This document shows positions 46,831-59,451 of a stretch of 64,000 bases of DNA, one piece after another. Within the stretch, counting starts at the first letter, position 1, and every line of letters begins with the position of its first letter. The DNA comes from Sialis fuliginosa (taxonomy: Eukaryota > Arthropoda > Insecta > Megaloptera > Sialidae): NCBI GenBank assembly GCA_961205875.1, contig OY540820.1, positions 5,022,001 to 5,086,000 of the forward strand, read 5' to 3'. The notes under the pieces were generated by a model that saw only the letters and a program-made list of their open reading frames with translations, was not told where the DNA came from and ran no database searches. Made by a program: the position numbers and the translations under genes.

Positions 46831-47309
46831 ATACTTATGAATACTAAAATGTTATAAGGAGTATCTAAATATGGCGAGATTTTGGGTTGGGGCGCGAAAA
46901 ATAAATTTTTTTGGAAGTTAATAATTGATCAGGTTTTTAAGAATGTGACTTTAAAAAACAGCCAAATCTATGCAATCGCTGATTTTGCATGCTTAACCAG
47001 CTATAACCTTTAAGATATAACGGAAGTTGTAAGTTTGTAAGTAAATACTATGTATACGACTAGGAAATTCAAATATATTGGTTTTCATATTATGTTATTT
47101 TAACATATGATCTGTATGCATATACGATAATTTCCTCTTCTCCTCATATGTATGAAGGTATGTTCATTACAGATAGTATATATACATAATATATATACAA
47201 ATCTTGTATTAGTTATCAAAATATTTGTTATTAATATATTATTAGATTTATAAATTTTGTCATCTTTAGAATAATTTAGCATTTTTTTAGAATTCTAAAT
47301 ATAAATGGT
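46831..47309. other. Unassigned AT-rich stretch
   Basis: Nothing recognised. Confidence 0.45.
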
Positions 47310-47818
47310 TGGGGCACCAGTTATGGCCGCTATAAGAGCAAAGTTTACTGTTTTTGTCATGTTATTAATAAAACAAGTAACTCTTTATTTAATCTATTTA
47401 ATTACCAAAGTCCGCAAATATAGTTTGTTTTTTAAATTATAGCCTTTTATTTCGTTCATGTTTTTTCTCTAGTAATGGATAAAGTAAAACCAGTAATGAA
47501 TACGCAATGATGGACACTTGCTAATGATTACAAAATGATAAGTACTACCTACGACAAAAAAGATATAAAAGATAGAATCATCTTTGAAACAATGTAAAAC
47601 AATTGCTATGATAATATAATAAGTATAAATAAATTATACTAATAATTAATTTAAATATCCACCATTTTGACACCTATTGGCCGATTGTCATCAAATCACG
47701 CTGTAAGACAGTTAAATGTATATAGATTAATATTCAGAAATGGTAGTAATCAAATATCAACAAATATTTCTAATTCAGTACATTTAATTAAAAAATAGCT
47801 ATTACTGGAGTCATATCC
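47310..47818 (+). mobile_element. Family B MITE, copy 11
   Basis: It runs from GGGGCACCAGTTATGGCCGC to TTACTGGAGTCATATC. The extreme ends are eroded, and a short deletion removes the TGATTGACGGG segment. Confidence 0.8.
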
Positions 47819-48140
47819 TCATAACCTTATAACATTTCATTTTCTAAATATTGAAATTGATTATGATTGTTGCAGACCTATTTTTTTTATTTTCATACAA
47901 ATACTGAGATGGGACCTGGTGTTTTCTGGGAGTTTGAAAATATAATTTTACACGATTTTCTCAGTAACTAACAAACATATTTTATTCCGGTTTTCAATAA
48001 TGGATATTTGGTAGGCATGTTGTGTCTATGATTTTGTGGATATTTACTCGTGTAACAGTGGGTCCAATGCGCTAGTTATAAAGAAAATGTTCTGTTTGAG
48101 ATAGATTTAATTATTTTGTTTTTGGTCGCCAACCACATTA
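47819..48140. other. Unassigned AT-rich stretch
   Basis: Nothing recognised. Confidence 0.45.
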
Positions 48141-48736
48141 ACATATATGGGAAAATCCACAGAACGTGGTCGCTTTGGGGGAACGGCAATAGTGCGCGTG
48201 TGGGAATGTATATTACCCACCCATAAGTACACGAACTCAAAGTATACTTTATTGTGAATGTAAACATGGAATTACAAGTCGATTGCTTGATTCATATAAA
48301 AACTGCAGCACAATTTGCATTGAAAAATCGGTTATTTTCACGTTTTCAGAATGGAACTTTTAAAAAAAGAAAAATTCATACCACCGCAATTTTCTCAAAT
48401 TCAAACCAATGAATCTAAAATTTTTACTGGACATGTTTTTTGGTACAATGAACCTTTTCCCGAAGTTTCAAAGGCGCACACCTCTTACATTTCATAGGCG
48501 CGATTGTTTTATCCAGCGAACGGCAATTTCAGCGTTTTTTATTTGGTTTATTTGCTGTAACTTTTGGAACATCCGAAGCACACTCCTGAAATTGAGACCA
48601 ATTATTCTTCTCTTTGTTACGAAGATTTTGAGACGACATAGAAGAGTGTGCGTTCAATGCTCCATTTTGAAGAAGCATTTGAGTATTTTAATTTAAAGCT
48701 AATACGGCCACGTTCTGTGAATTTGCCCATATATGT
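48141..48736. mobile_element. 596-bp MITE
   Basis: The left ACATATATGGGAAAATCCAC..AGAACGTGG and right CCACGTTCTGTGAATTTGCC..CATATATGT termini are inverted over about 33 bp. The 95-codon open frame inside has no recognisable homology. Confidence 0.7.
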
Positions 48737-49845
48737 AAATATCAAATAAAATTGATTTAATACATTTAAAGGGATCCCACTTTATTTGTAAGTCTAACTA
48801 TATACTTTTTCCCAAATAAGGTCGTCAATATGTCACAGTTCGACAAAAAATGTTAAAATAGTAAACAATATAACAAGAGCAATCATAATAGAATAAGGCG
48901 TCTTAAAATATGTAGTGTGCTACAATAATTGGCAGTCACTGAAAGATACATTCTGAGATTCTGTATGTCTGGAGTACGGATAATTGGCATCCAGCAAGGA
49001 CAAAGTGGATGTCTGCCAGCGTGCCTTGCTCGTTGAAGCGTGAGTCTACTGTAAATGAGGACATCTTTATTTATCAACTTTCTTTGCAACAGCAAGACAA
49101 ATTCTGTTACGTGGCTGCTTCAAGACTTTCAAATGGGTAATACACTACTTCATTGCAGAATGTACCATGAATTCAAAATAATCCAGAAAAGAAGACAACG
49201 CTGGGTTTACCTTTTTTTTTTAATAATTAGCATAAAGGTATAAAGAAGTGATTTATACTGTGCATTTCTGATTTTCTATTTGAAAATAAAAGGTAGGTAC
49301 TATTTAAGATTGTTTATTTCATCGTACCTGTACAAGAATTAATTTTTTAAACCCATTAAAGAAAATAGCATATACAGGTTGGTCAGGTTTGGCATACAGA
49401 TATTTTAAGAGCTGATTCCTTGGCTCATTGTGAGTAAAAAATTGTACGGGAAGGTGAGGTCTATCTTCAACACTCTCTGAGCTACAGGGTGTTGAAAAAA
49501 TTCCTTCAGAGCAGTAATTACAAACAAAGATTATCTCATAACTTCTAAAGTAACGTAATTAGAGCAAGTCAGTTTCATAGGTAATTAACTAACGTATTTT
49601 TCAATATTAGCGTTATTGCTAACCGTGTTTCCAGTTCAGAGTTATTGCTCATCAGTGTCAAAAAATATGTATATTTCTTTGAAAATTTTTATGAGAATGG
49701 GTATTTTTCATCATTATTACGGTACGTCATAATGTTACCTACAAATTCACCTCACTAAGTTTGGACCTGGGTCTTACAATTTTACAAATTAATCTTCAAT
49801 GTGTCTTTTTTGCTACCTACCATATAAAATAAAACAGTCATACAA
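48737..49845. other. Unassigned stretch
   Basis: At 49372-49500 motifs such as ATACAGGTTGGTCAGGTT and CTACAGGGTGTTGAAAAAAT look like decayed MITE ends. No gene recognised. Confidence 0.4.
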
Positions 49846-50595
49846 TTTTTACTTTCTTATACCATGTATATGAAATATACATTAGTATAATAAGTAAGTA
49901 TAGTGAAGCCGATTTTTTTCCGGATTTTGACGGAATTATCTATTTTGACCTTCCCTGAATCCATTCTGACTATTTTCGCCATGATGTCTGTGTGTCCGTC
50001 TGTCTGTCTGTCTGTAAGCGCTGTAACTCAAATACGACAAATCGTAGAAGGGTGATATTTTATATTTAAGGTTAATTTTTGGCTGGGAAGAAAACGTCCT
50101 ATTTTTGAAAACGATCTTTCAACCGGATACGGATGTTTACCTACGTCGATTTTTTAATTTATCGAATTACTCTGAAACAGTGCGAAATAGAGAAAAATGG
50201 TCAAGTTAAAAAATGCAGGTAATATCTATATCTATAATTTATGTTCTATTCATTTTTTTGTAAAAACGAATTTAAAAAAAAATTTATTATAATTCAAATG
50301 GTTCATAACAGAGAAAAAAATGTATGGGGAATAAATTATAGATAATAACATTTTCGTCATTTTTTTATCTAAAACATTTTTTTCTTATTTCAAAAATAAT
50401 TCAAAAATCCAAAAATTTACAAGAGTAAACATCCGTTTTCAGTTATTACGTTTAAAAAAAAATTATTCATTTTGTTCTATCTTGTTAGTTTGTTAGAAAT
50501 GTTTTAATGAACAAAGAATCACGTATACAATTCACTGTTAGGTTAGGTTAGGTTAGGTATAATATAGTCCCGTGGTTCCCAAGGCAGATATTTTT
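49846..50595 (+). repeat. Family C, copy 4, with TTAGG expansion
   Basis: It runs from TTTTTACTTTCTTATACC to AGTCCCGTGGTTCCCAAGG. At 50537-50558 the usual GTTAGGATTACG is replaced by four TTAGG units. The middle portion between the two CATGGGACTTTC words of other copies is deleted. Confidence 0.85.
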
Positions 50596-51232
50596 ATTTA
50601 TAATCACAAAATTAGATTTAAAATTATATAAATTACCATTAACAATAAAAAATGTAACTACCTACCCTATTAAATAAAACAGTCATATGACTGAAAGGTT
50701 AAAATTAAAAGGCCCAACACATTTTTTGTTGGGTCATCAATCTACGTCCGTATAACTTTCATCGTAATAGGTATATAATTTATATAGACAGACAGACAGA
50801 CGGACAGAGCGAAACTATAAGGGTTCCTAGATTTCTACTTAACCCTAAAAATCCATTATTTTTGATGAGTGCAGTATTACCACATACGATAGCACTTTTA
50901 AAACAGTTCAGATTAATATAGGTAATAGCGATGGACGCTTTCAGATGGGGATGAGAGGAATTTATACGGAATTTACCCTTCTCACTTGAATTGAATTTTA
51001 AATTATAAAGTTCTTCCATTATGAGCACACTTTTTCAGTCTTCTCAATATTTAATATTTAAATATAATTTACAAGTACACAAAACAGTATTATACTTTTT
51101 AGAGAAAAGAAGATTCATGTAAAATAGGTATTTTAAATATCTAACAGATACGAGTAATACATATTTAATTTTAATTTTTTACAGTTTGTAATTATAGCTA
51201 TATTTTTTTAAATCACTGTTATTTATCTTCAT
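50596..51232. other. Unassigned stretch with a GTCC-repeat fragment
   Basis: 50788-50860 on the minus strand has (GTCT)n, then AACCCTTATAGTTTCGC in complement and an AGGGTTAAGTAG block, probably a short relative of family D or E. Confidence 0.45.
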
Positions 51233-51741
51233 TTTTAGGTTTCCTTAAAAAACTAGGAAACCTTATAGTTTCGCCATGTCCGTCCTCAAAAAATTTAAGC
51301 CGATTAAGATGAAATTTGGTATACGGACGAAGACTGATAACACAAAAACAGAAATCATAAGATTTTTGAAAAAAACATTTTTTTTGACCTCCTTTCCATA
51401 GACTGAAAAGTTAACTCACATTTTTTTTTTCACTTACCCCATTGAGTGGGATGTCATTAGATAGGTCTCCTAAAATTCAATAAAAAATTTTTTATGACAT
51501 TTTGCTTTTAACCCTTAAGTCACGATATATTTGCATTTAAATGTCGTTATCTAAATCTAAACCATGGATTCAAAAAATCTGAAAAAAATTTGTTTTTAAT
51601 TAGTACTTTCACTAAAAATTATAACGAACACTGTAGCTAGAATAGTTTATAAAAATAATTGAATTAACTCTTGTTTATAAATGGTAATGACTACGGAAAC
51701 CTATCATGTGCGTGCCCAACACGCACTTGGCTGTTTTATTT
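51233..51741 (+). repeat. Family D, copy 2
   Basis: It runs from TTTTAGGTTTCCTTAAAAAA to AACACGCACTTGGCTGTTTT. The GTCC tract has shrunk to one unit; GCCGATTAAGATGAAATTTG is retained. Confidence 0.8.
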
Positions 51742-52068
51742 TTATAATGTGATTTAATGATAATAATAAATCAGATTAAACCAAATCCCATACAACATCA
51801 GTGCTTCACTTACTTTATGGGCAAATTAATACAAAATTGTGTTTTCAGTTAATAAATAATTTAAAAATATTATTAGAATATTTATCTTTATGCGCAGATT
51901 ATGAACCAAAAATCAAACAAGCTTGGGGTGGGGTGAGACCCTTTAGGTCCACACAACCAACTTCCCAACACGGTATGATTATAAATACTTGAAAACTGAT
52001 TATTTATTGTTTCCATATAGTTAATAATATAATATGTACAGTACATGAAAAATTTTAATGGAATTGGA
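51742..52068. other. Unassigned AT-rich stretch
   Basis: Nothing recognised. Confidence 0.45.
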
Positions 52069-52385
52069 GTGTTACCCCTCCCCCTTACACACGATTTTGA
52101 TGATTTTGAAATGGGACCCGTCCTCAAACCAAACCCAATCATCCGACCAAGTTTCAATAATATCGGTTCAGTGGTTCATGAGTTATGCGTGTGACAAGGA
52201 TTCAGGGGACAGACGGACGGACGGACGGACGGACGGACAGACAGACAGACACAGAACGAAAAGTGTTTGTCTTGACGTGAAACGGATAAATCAATTTAAA
52301 ATTTTGAAATTGGAGAACTTTTTTTTGTCTCAATCTGAAACGATCACATAGCTTTTCGTATCTTCGATATTGCGAGGAAGCAATA
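52069..52385 (-). repeat. Family A, copy 9 (3'-truncated)
   Basis: Only the GTCY-tract half is present, ending TTCGATATTGCGAGGAAGCA. The tract shows six GGAC units. Confidence 0.82.
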
Positions 52386-53997
52386 AAAGTTTGTTTATAG
52401 GAGAATTATAAAAACTGACATCATAATTAAAAGTTTGTTAAAGCGACTTGAAAATATGAATCGCCTAATAAGTGATGTGTCACCCCTACAGATTTCCCTG
52501 TTAGTCAATGTCAAAATGTGTGAATTAAATTTTAATTCTTTGCACATAACTTTCTGTATAGCTCAGATATTAATTAAAGTTACAATTTCACATTGATATG
52601 CAACAAAGAAGATAAATCCAAGTTGCCTTTGTAGCTTTTCTTTTAATTTTTCGAGAAATATTTTCCATTAGAAACCTGTTTCACTTTTTTCCAAATTAGA
52701 GGTTAAAAATAAAACACACTTTTTTCCTTTTTAAAGTCCGTGTTGTATCGTACAGTTCAAATGACGTATAAAGTATTTAAAATGGTTATTCATAAGCGCA
52801 TCTAGTATGAATTTGTATCGTTAACTGTCAAAAAACATGAAAGATTTGTATTTTATTTCACTTTTACCCCAGTTAACCGTACTGAAATACAAATGTATAT
52901 GAAATATACATTTGTATAAGAAAGTAAAACAAAACACAGACACCAAATAAGTTTATTTTCTTTTGATAATTTATTTACATTCAATAAATTATTAGTTTTC
53001 CTAATGACTGTATGTTTACAACAAGTAAATCCACACCTCTTTTTCACAAAACAAACAAACTGGATCAGTTCAATTCGAGTCATGTTTCGTTTAATAAATA
53101 ACATCCAAATACAACGTATATAAACGCGATTGAGGTTATTTGATTGGCCTACACAAGCAAGGGGCTTAAACTGTTTTGGCCTCGGTTCGCCGCCCCAAAG
53201 GACCTTTCATCGGGTAGAGGGGAACACGGTAAACAAGCAGCGAAAAGGTGGCTGTGATGGTTAGAATACGAAAGCACCTTCACAGATTTGCATCGAGTTT
53301 GATTTAGGTGAGAAAACGAAATGGGAATAGCGGTGGCATTCAAGGACACACCAAAACTCGTAAAGTAAACTTCGTAAGTTTTATGTGCTTAGGCTAGATG
53401 AAATTGAATTTTATATGTGTGGAAATGATTTATATATCACAAAGTTGGTCAATGACTTTTGTAAAGTTAATACATTATTACAAATTCCTAAACATTCATT
53501 CTGTCCATTTATAATGGCAGCACAGAACTTTCGAGTACGAAGCAAATTTGTTTTTTGTGTTGGTTACGTCAAACCAATAGGAATACTTTGAATTTCTGTC
53601 TACAATTTTCACAGTATACTCTCAATATATTTTACTTTCAAAATATGTAAAAAAAATCGAAAATTTTAAATCGTTACATCGGAATACAACCTTAAATTCG
53701 TTGGGATCTTAATGCAGCCCTGGCTAAAAGAAATGAAGAATTTAATTTATCAAAATAATACCTTAGTAATAATAATAAATATATAGGTTACTTACGAACA
53801 AGTATTGTCTTTTTGGTATTTTCATTTAGATTTCTGACACGTTATTAAGAAATTTGTTGTGCGCATGCGCCTTAAAAGAAATCTTCTAAATAAAGAGACC
53901 AAAGAACACGACCGATGTTCAAATATATTTGTATTATCTTCATGATCGAATCCTGCTTGATGTAAAACTAACGTATACCAAATTAGCCATATCGGTC
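52386..53997. other. Unassigned stretch with a GC-richer islet
   Basis: 52890-52927 is a family C 5'-end fragment (GTATAAGAAAGTAAAAC). 53150-53350 is markedly less AT-rich (CTCGGTTCGCCGCCCCAAAG). It is open on the minus strand for 66 codons, but no family was recognised. Confidence 0.4.
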
Positions 53998-54005
53998 TTC
54001 TACAG

Positions 54006-54234
54006 CAAGCTTGTCCAACCCGCGGCCCGCGAGGATAATTAAAAAAAAAAATAATATATCTAACCTTATTTATTCAATAAAATAATTAGGAATTTCAATT
54101 GACGTGACCAAAGAAAAAAAAAGGTCCTCAGTGTTTATTTTATATTATATTATATTATTATATTCTGGCCTACGGCCCTTAGTAAATTGGGTTTATGCTA
54201 TGCGGCCCAGAAGGTTCGAAAGGTTGGATACCTG
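54006..54234. mobile_element. hAT-like MITE, 229 bp
   Basis: The left end CAAGCTTGTCCAACCCGCGG and the right end GGTTGGATACCTG are imperfect inverted repeats, with CGCGGCCCG / ATGCGGCCC internally. An exact 8-bp duplication TTCTACAG flanks it (53998-54005, 54235-54242). The GTCCAACC-GCGGCCC end resembles hAT-Charlie-type ends. Confidence 0.85.
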
Positions 54235-54251
54235 TTCTACAGGATGTTTGA

Positions 54252-56787
54252 CGAAACTTCAGTATCCGACGTACACACAGATTTCATATTTTTGTTTGTT
54301 GGCAATACTTTATTTGGGTGATGCGCGCGCATATGAGTTGTGTCAGTGATAGTAGCGTCGAATTATATTTTTTCGTGAAATCTCTTAGTAGTGAAATTTT
54401 TTTGACTAAATCGCTTGATTTTGGGTTCAAGAATATGTGTGTAAGTTTTCCGGATTCTCAGTACTCCAGAACAGGGTCAAAAATGCCTTTGTTTATAACA
54501 AATTAAGGTTTTTTGACGATAGTTCGGCTAATATTTTGAATAATTTTTTTTTAAATATAAGATGATGCGCTATGGAAATACAAATAAAATGACACTGGGT
54601 AGAGGTCAAAAGGTCAATCCGTTCACTCGTAAAAAAATAAAAACCGCGGAAAACACGATATTTTTAAAGTTAAGATAAAAAAATAAATAAAACTCTTAAT
54701 TTTTTTAAAATATCTTCAAAAGATAGCTTTTAACGGTATAAACTGATATGCAACATCTCATCTCATAGTTTTTGTTTAAACGACCACAATAAATAAATTA
54801 CGAAAATTTTTGAAGGTCAAATTCATTGAGTGCAAATACTGTAGGCCCAAAAATATTTTTTTTAAATGAAGGTTTGAGAGAGTACTATCAAAATTTAAAA
54901 AAGTTATTTTTTTCAATTACTCCTTGACCATTTTTTTGCTATTTGTTTATAAATTGTAATAAACAAATAGCAGTTTAACCCCTTAATATTGTTTGAAAAA
55001 ATTTTTATTTTCTTTCACTTAATAGCATTTGACAAGATCAACAGTACCAAATAAAAACATAAATAAATATTGATTCCTCAATGAGTTATTCATTTTTTTA
55101 GTTTTTTGCCAATTGTTAATAAACAAATTAACATTTTGACTTGAATCTTAAGTAAGTAGCTTCCTAAAGCATCTGTCTATCTCATATGTCAAGAAAAATT
55201 TGTTTACAGTGATTTTACCAAATGTTATAACGATTTAACTGTACGCCTTTAATATTCTCGTTTCATTTGTGGTCACGTGACTCCTATGGTTAATATGTTT
55301 AACAATTAGTAAAAAATGAATAACTTGGCCAATTTTTGACGTAGAGAGATGTATTTTTTTTAAACCCGGTTATTTTTTTCCGTAGAATTCAAATATGCAA
55401 TAATATCTGTAAATAAATGCTTTTAATTTGTTATAAACAATAAAAATACAATTATTTATTTATTAATTTAAATTTAACTGCATTTGTTTCCAAGGCAACA
55501 TGAATTGTAGACTTATTTATTAGTATTTTAAATTCAAATTTTGAGGGTGGTTTTCAGAGAGTCAAAGAGTAATTGAAAAAAAAACTTTTTTAAATTTTGA
55601 TAGTACTCTCTCAAACCTTATATTTTTGGCCCTACAGTATTTGCACCCAATGAATTTGACCTTCAAAAATTTTCGTAATTTATTTATTGTGACCGTTTAA
55701 ACAAAAACTATGAGATGAGATGTTGCATGTCAGTTTATACCGTTAAAAGCTATCTTTTGAAGATATTTTTAAAAAATTAAGAGTTTTATTTATTTTTTTA
55801 TCTTAACTTTAAAAATATCGTGTTTTCCGCGGTTTTTATTTTTTTAAGGGTGAGCGGAATGACCTTTTAACCTCTACCTAGTGTCATTTTATTTGTATTT
55901 TCGTAGCGCATCATCTCATATTAAAAAAAAATATACTCAAAATATTAGCCGAACTATTGTCAAAAAACCTTAATTTGTTATAAACAAAGGCATTTTTGAC
56001 CCTGTTCCGGAGCACTGAGAATCCGGAAAACTTACACACATATTCTTGAACCCAAAATCAAGCGATTTAGTCAAAAAAATTTCACTACTAAGAGATTTCA
56101 CGAAACAGCCGTTTTTCAGATAAATCGACGCTACTATGACTGAATGGTGCTCAAACGGTGGAATATATGCGACCGCCAATACATCGTAATATAATATTGT
56201 ATTATATTAATAAACTTACTTATTATATTTATCAACATATAACTGATTATTATACTATATTATATTTTATTGTAATATGTACTGGTAATTATAATTATCG
56301 AGACCGTAGTTTCATGTTCACATATGACACTTCTAAAATATGTGTGTGTATTTTATTTTTCATATATATATATGTATAATTAACCAACGTAATGTGTAAT
56401 AAGAAATTCTGGTAGGTTCCGTGTAATTTTGGGTTTGGTGTAGATTTTACCTTTATTTGTCTCTTTTATATATGTATGTAGGTATATAATATAATTGACG
56501 TCACGTTATACCTACATTTTTTAATTAATCGATTTAAAATTAGCAAAATATGATTCAATAAACACAAAGGAGTTGCCGGTAAAGGATTGGAAAAGGTATA
56601 ATACAAAATTTCAAAGTAATTTGTTTTGACTAAAACCGATCATCACGTAGCTAAGCCGGCATATATTCCACCGTTTGAGCACCATTCAGTCACTGACACA
56701 ACTCATATGCGCTCGCATCACCCAAATAAAGTATTGCCAACAAACAAAAATATGAAATCTGTGTGTACGTCGGATACTGAAGTTTCG
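54252..56787. mobile_element. ~2.5-kb foldback with a nested element
   Basis: CGAAACTTCAGTATCCGACG at the left is matched inverted at the right end, and the arms stay similar for about 690 bp (AGTATTTGCACCCAATGAAT and TGAGATGTTGCAT recur inverted). The loop is about 600 bp. The right arm is broken by another inverted-repeat element at 56138-56690. No coding capacity. Confidence 0.8.
56138..56690. mobile_element. 553-bp element inserted in the foldback arm
   Basis: GACTGAATGGTGCTCAAACG..GTGGAATATATGC at the left recurs inverted at 56659-56690. Comparison with the intact left arm (GTCAGTGATAGTAG) shows a clean insertion between CTACTAT and CACTGAC. Confidence 0.75.
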
Positions 56788-57884
56788 CCATGAAGGAGGT
56801 TGGGTAGTTACGTCAAACCAGTAGGAATAAGTTAAAATTTCACACAGTTGTTTAAAGACTCAAAATTAATGAAATACTGAAATTTCAGATTTTTTGGTCA
56901 AATCGTTTTTAAGAAAATGAATTTTAAAGTCCAGTTATAAATACATGGCGTTAAATGGCAATTGAGAAAAATACGTTGTTAAAAGATAGAAAAATGATAG
57001 AACTCAATTTAAAAAACAGTATGATTGGTTTGAAAATTAAGTATATTGTAATGTATACATTTATATAATTATTTAAACAAGAATTACATGTTTCGACCAC
57101 ACCATTATAAAGAAAACAATAAAAGAAACATGAAAAATGTATGAAATGATGTATAAATATTTGAAATTAATGCGAAACATGGCAACAGCGCTGGCATTGT
57201 AAAATGACAAATACATTAATGCAAGTGAGAAAGATAAGTCGTAGTTTTGGCAACCGAACACTGCGTCTTATCCTACCGCCTCCCCCTCAAAAAAATGTAA
57301 TCTTAATTTCTTATAATGAATGAAAAAATGTTGTCAAAAACACATGGTCGCATGCTAATTACGGTATCTTGAGGGGAATTTATAGTCTAGGAATGGTCTT
57401 TTATTTTTTTACGAAATAAATATAAAGTTTTAAGAATCGGTACCTAACATGTAACATCGAATACTCAAAAATCCTGTGGTGCTCTATTATGCTAATAAAT
57501 ATATTCTTATAGTTCACTGACTTAATATATCTACTCAATTCCTAAACTAACCGTATGGAACAAACCCAATATAGGTACATATTCATACTTAAATTATTAA
57601 TAAATATGGATCAATCCAAGCCAAATAGCCTCAAGGTTGGACATTATCATTTCAAATTTTGATGAAACTTAAATAAGTTATTGGTTTCACTTCGAAACGG
57701 AAGTGCTTAAAATATGTTTCAAAATTTTTACAGGGAAAATAGAGAAACAAATATTCAATGATTTTTGTTGTTTTGAAAAATTCGTTTGAGTATATTATCT
57801 ACAGATATTTCATGTCTAATGAAATGATGTTTAAATATAACCACAGAGCTTAGAAGTTATTAAACGTACGTCGCTTATTTGTTA
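56788..57884. other. Unassigned stretch
   Basis: GTTACGTCAAACCAGTAGGAAT at about 56810 also occurs near 53565, indicating an unclassified repeat. No gene recognised. Confidence 0.4.
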
Positions 57885-58015
57885 TTAACATTAAGTACTT
57901 ATGACGATGAAATCATTTATTTCGATAAGAATTAATGTTTTGCAGGTCATAAGTTCACGTAAACAGAACCCAAATATTTTACATTTTCTTTGTAACATAA
58001 AAAGCAGTCAGTTAG
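57885..58015 (+). repeat. Family R fragment
   Basis: TTAAGTACTTATGACGATGA, TTTTGCAGGTCATAAGTTCA and GTAACATAAAAAGCAGTCA match, inverted, 63355-63475 inside the longest family R copy. Confidence 0.65.
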
Positions 58016-58063
58016 AAAAGACGCGGGGGCACTTTTTGAATTCTTACCCGGCTATACCCTTTG

Positions 58064-58202
58064 GATAAAGTTTCAGCTCTCTATCTTGAAAAATGGCCAT
58101 TACCAGAAGGGGTGATTTTCCCAAAACGCGTGTATTTTAAATGGGAAAATCACCCCCTTCTGATAATGGCCATTTTTCAAGATAGAGAACTGAAACTTTA
58201 TC
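58064..58202. repeat. Long near-perfect hairpin (about 60-bp stem)
   Basis: 58064-58123 and 58143-58202 are almost exactly complementary (GATAAAGTTTCAG..CTATCTTG against CAAGATAGAG..CTGAAACTTTATC), with a loop of about 19 bases. Only a few mismatches are seen. It could be a tiny MITE or a hairpin small-RNA precursor. Confidence 0.75.
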
Positions 58203-59451
58203 TACATTTTTTTTAAATTATTTGGAGTTGATTTGGGGGAGGTGGCCCGGTCAAAATTCGTCCTAACCCCATATAAGGACCACCCTAATATGCATATATA
58301 TAGATGACGCAAACGAAGTCGCGGGTAATATCTAGTATTCTATAAATCAGCATTTTATTTACTAAAATAAACCCTCAGAAACCATAAACTGTTCCTTCCA
58401 TGAATGCCTTTAAAACTATTTTTATATAGTTTTGAACAATAGAGGTTGTTATTGGCATTTTATTCAAATAAAATGTTTACTAATTGTAAGAAAATATCAT
58501 GATTGGTTACTACAATAACATATCACAAAACATTTTAGCTAAAAATGAGATTTATTTTATTAAATGGAAGAATAAATTCACTAACTTTATCTCTGCATAT
58601 TTTAATATTCATTATAAAAACCGAAATACCGATATAATTTGAATCAATACCGGTATCTTGATACCGAAAAAACAATATATTGTACTCACCAATTCTAAAT
58701 CTCAATACAAGCTGAAAAAAAAGAAAAATAATTTATTTTATCAGGTATTTACAATTTTACATTTAATCAAATGAAATGATAAAATAAAAAACACATTTTA
58801 ATAATAAGATAAAATATAAATATACTTTGTTATAAGAAGATTACGATGAAACATATAAGATATTATTGATTTCTCATTCTGAGGACAAAATATAACTGAC
58901 AGGATTTAAAATACAAGTTCCACGTCAATTTAATCATAAAAGCTTTTGGTCCATGTCAATAAGAATCATTATTCTGAAATCATTATTTTTAAAATGATGA
59001 AGGACATCAAATCTAGAAGCTTAACTTGGCAGTTATTTTTATGAAAGGTAATATTTTCTGCTATTTATGTATGCCTGAGTGCCCATCCTGAATCGATCAA
59101 TGAAATCAAGTATAATAAGGGGGTTAAATGCTTTTAAATGAAATGGGATTAAGTGTTTTAATTATGGTGGAATTTGTTAACAAACTAATTATTTTTTGAG
59201 TTATGTATATTGAAAGAGTATTGGAAAATATTAATTAATGGTAAAATGTTTCAGGCATACCTAATTTTAATTAGTTCAGTACTTTTAATAATTATATTAT
59301 TTCAAACCTGGTATTTTTTATTCCAAATATTCTTATATTATTTTTAACGACCAACATTATTATTTTTAATAAAGTATAATTTTTAATTTTTAATAATTAA
59401 AATTATTATGGTTGAATATGAGGTGGAGACGAGACACAGGTTAAGTCTAAG
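58203..59451. other. Unassigned AT-rich stretch
   Basis: 58300-58335 (AACGAAGTCGCGGGTAATAT) resembles an RTE-like end word. 58618-58670 contains ATACCGGTATCTTGATACCG. No gene recognised. Confidence 0.4.

Noticed and set aside
48409-48696. 95-codon plus-strand frame
   Set aside because: Located inside a MITE with inverted ends; no known domain.
53150-53350. Possible tRNA or tRNA-derived SINE from a GGTTCGCC word
   Set aside because: No A box at the right distance and no cloverleaf can be formed.
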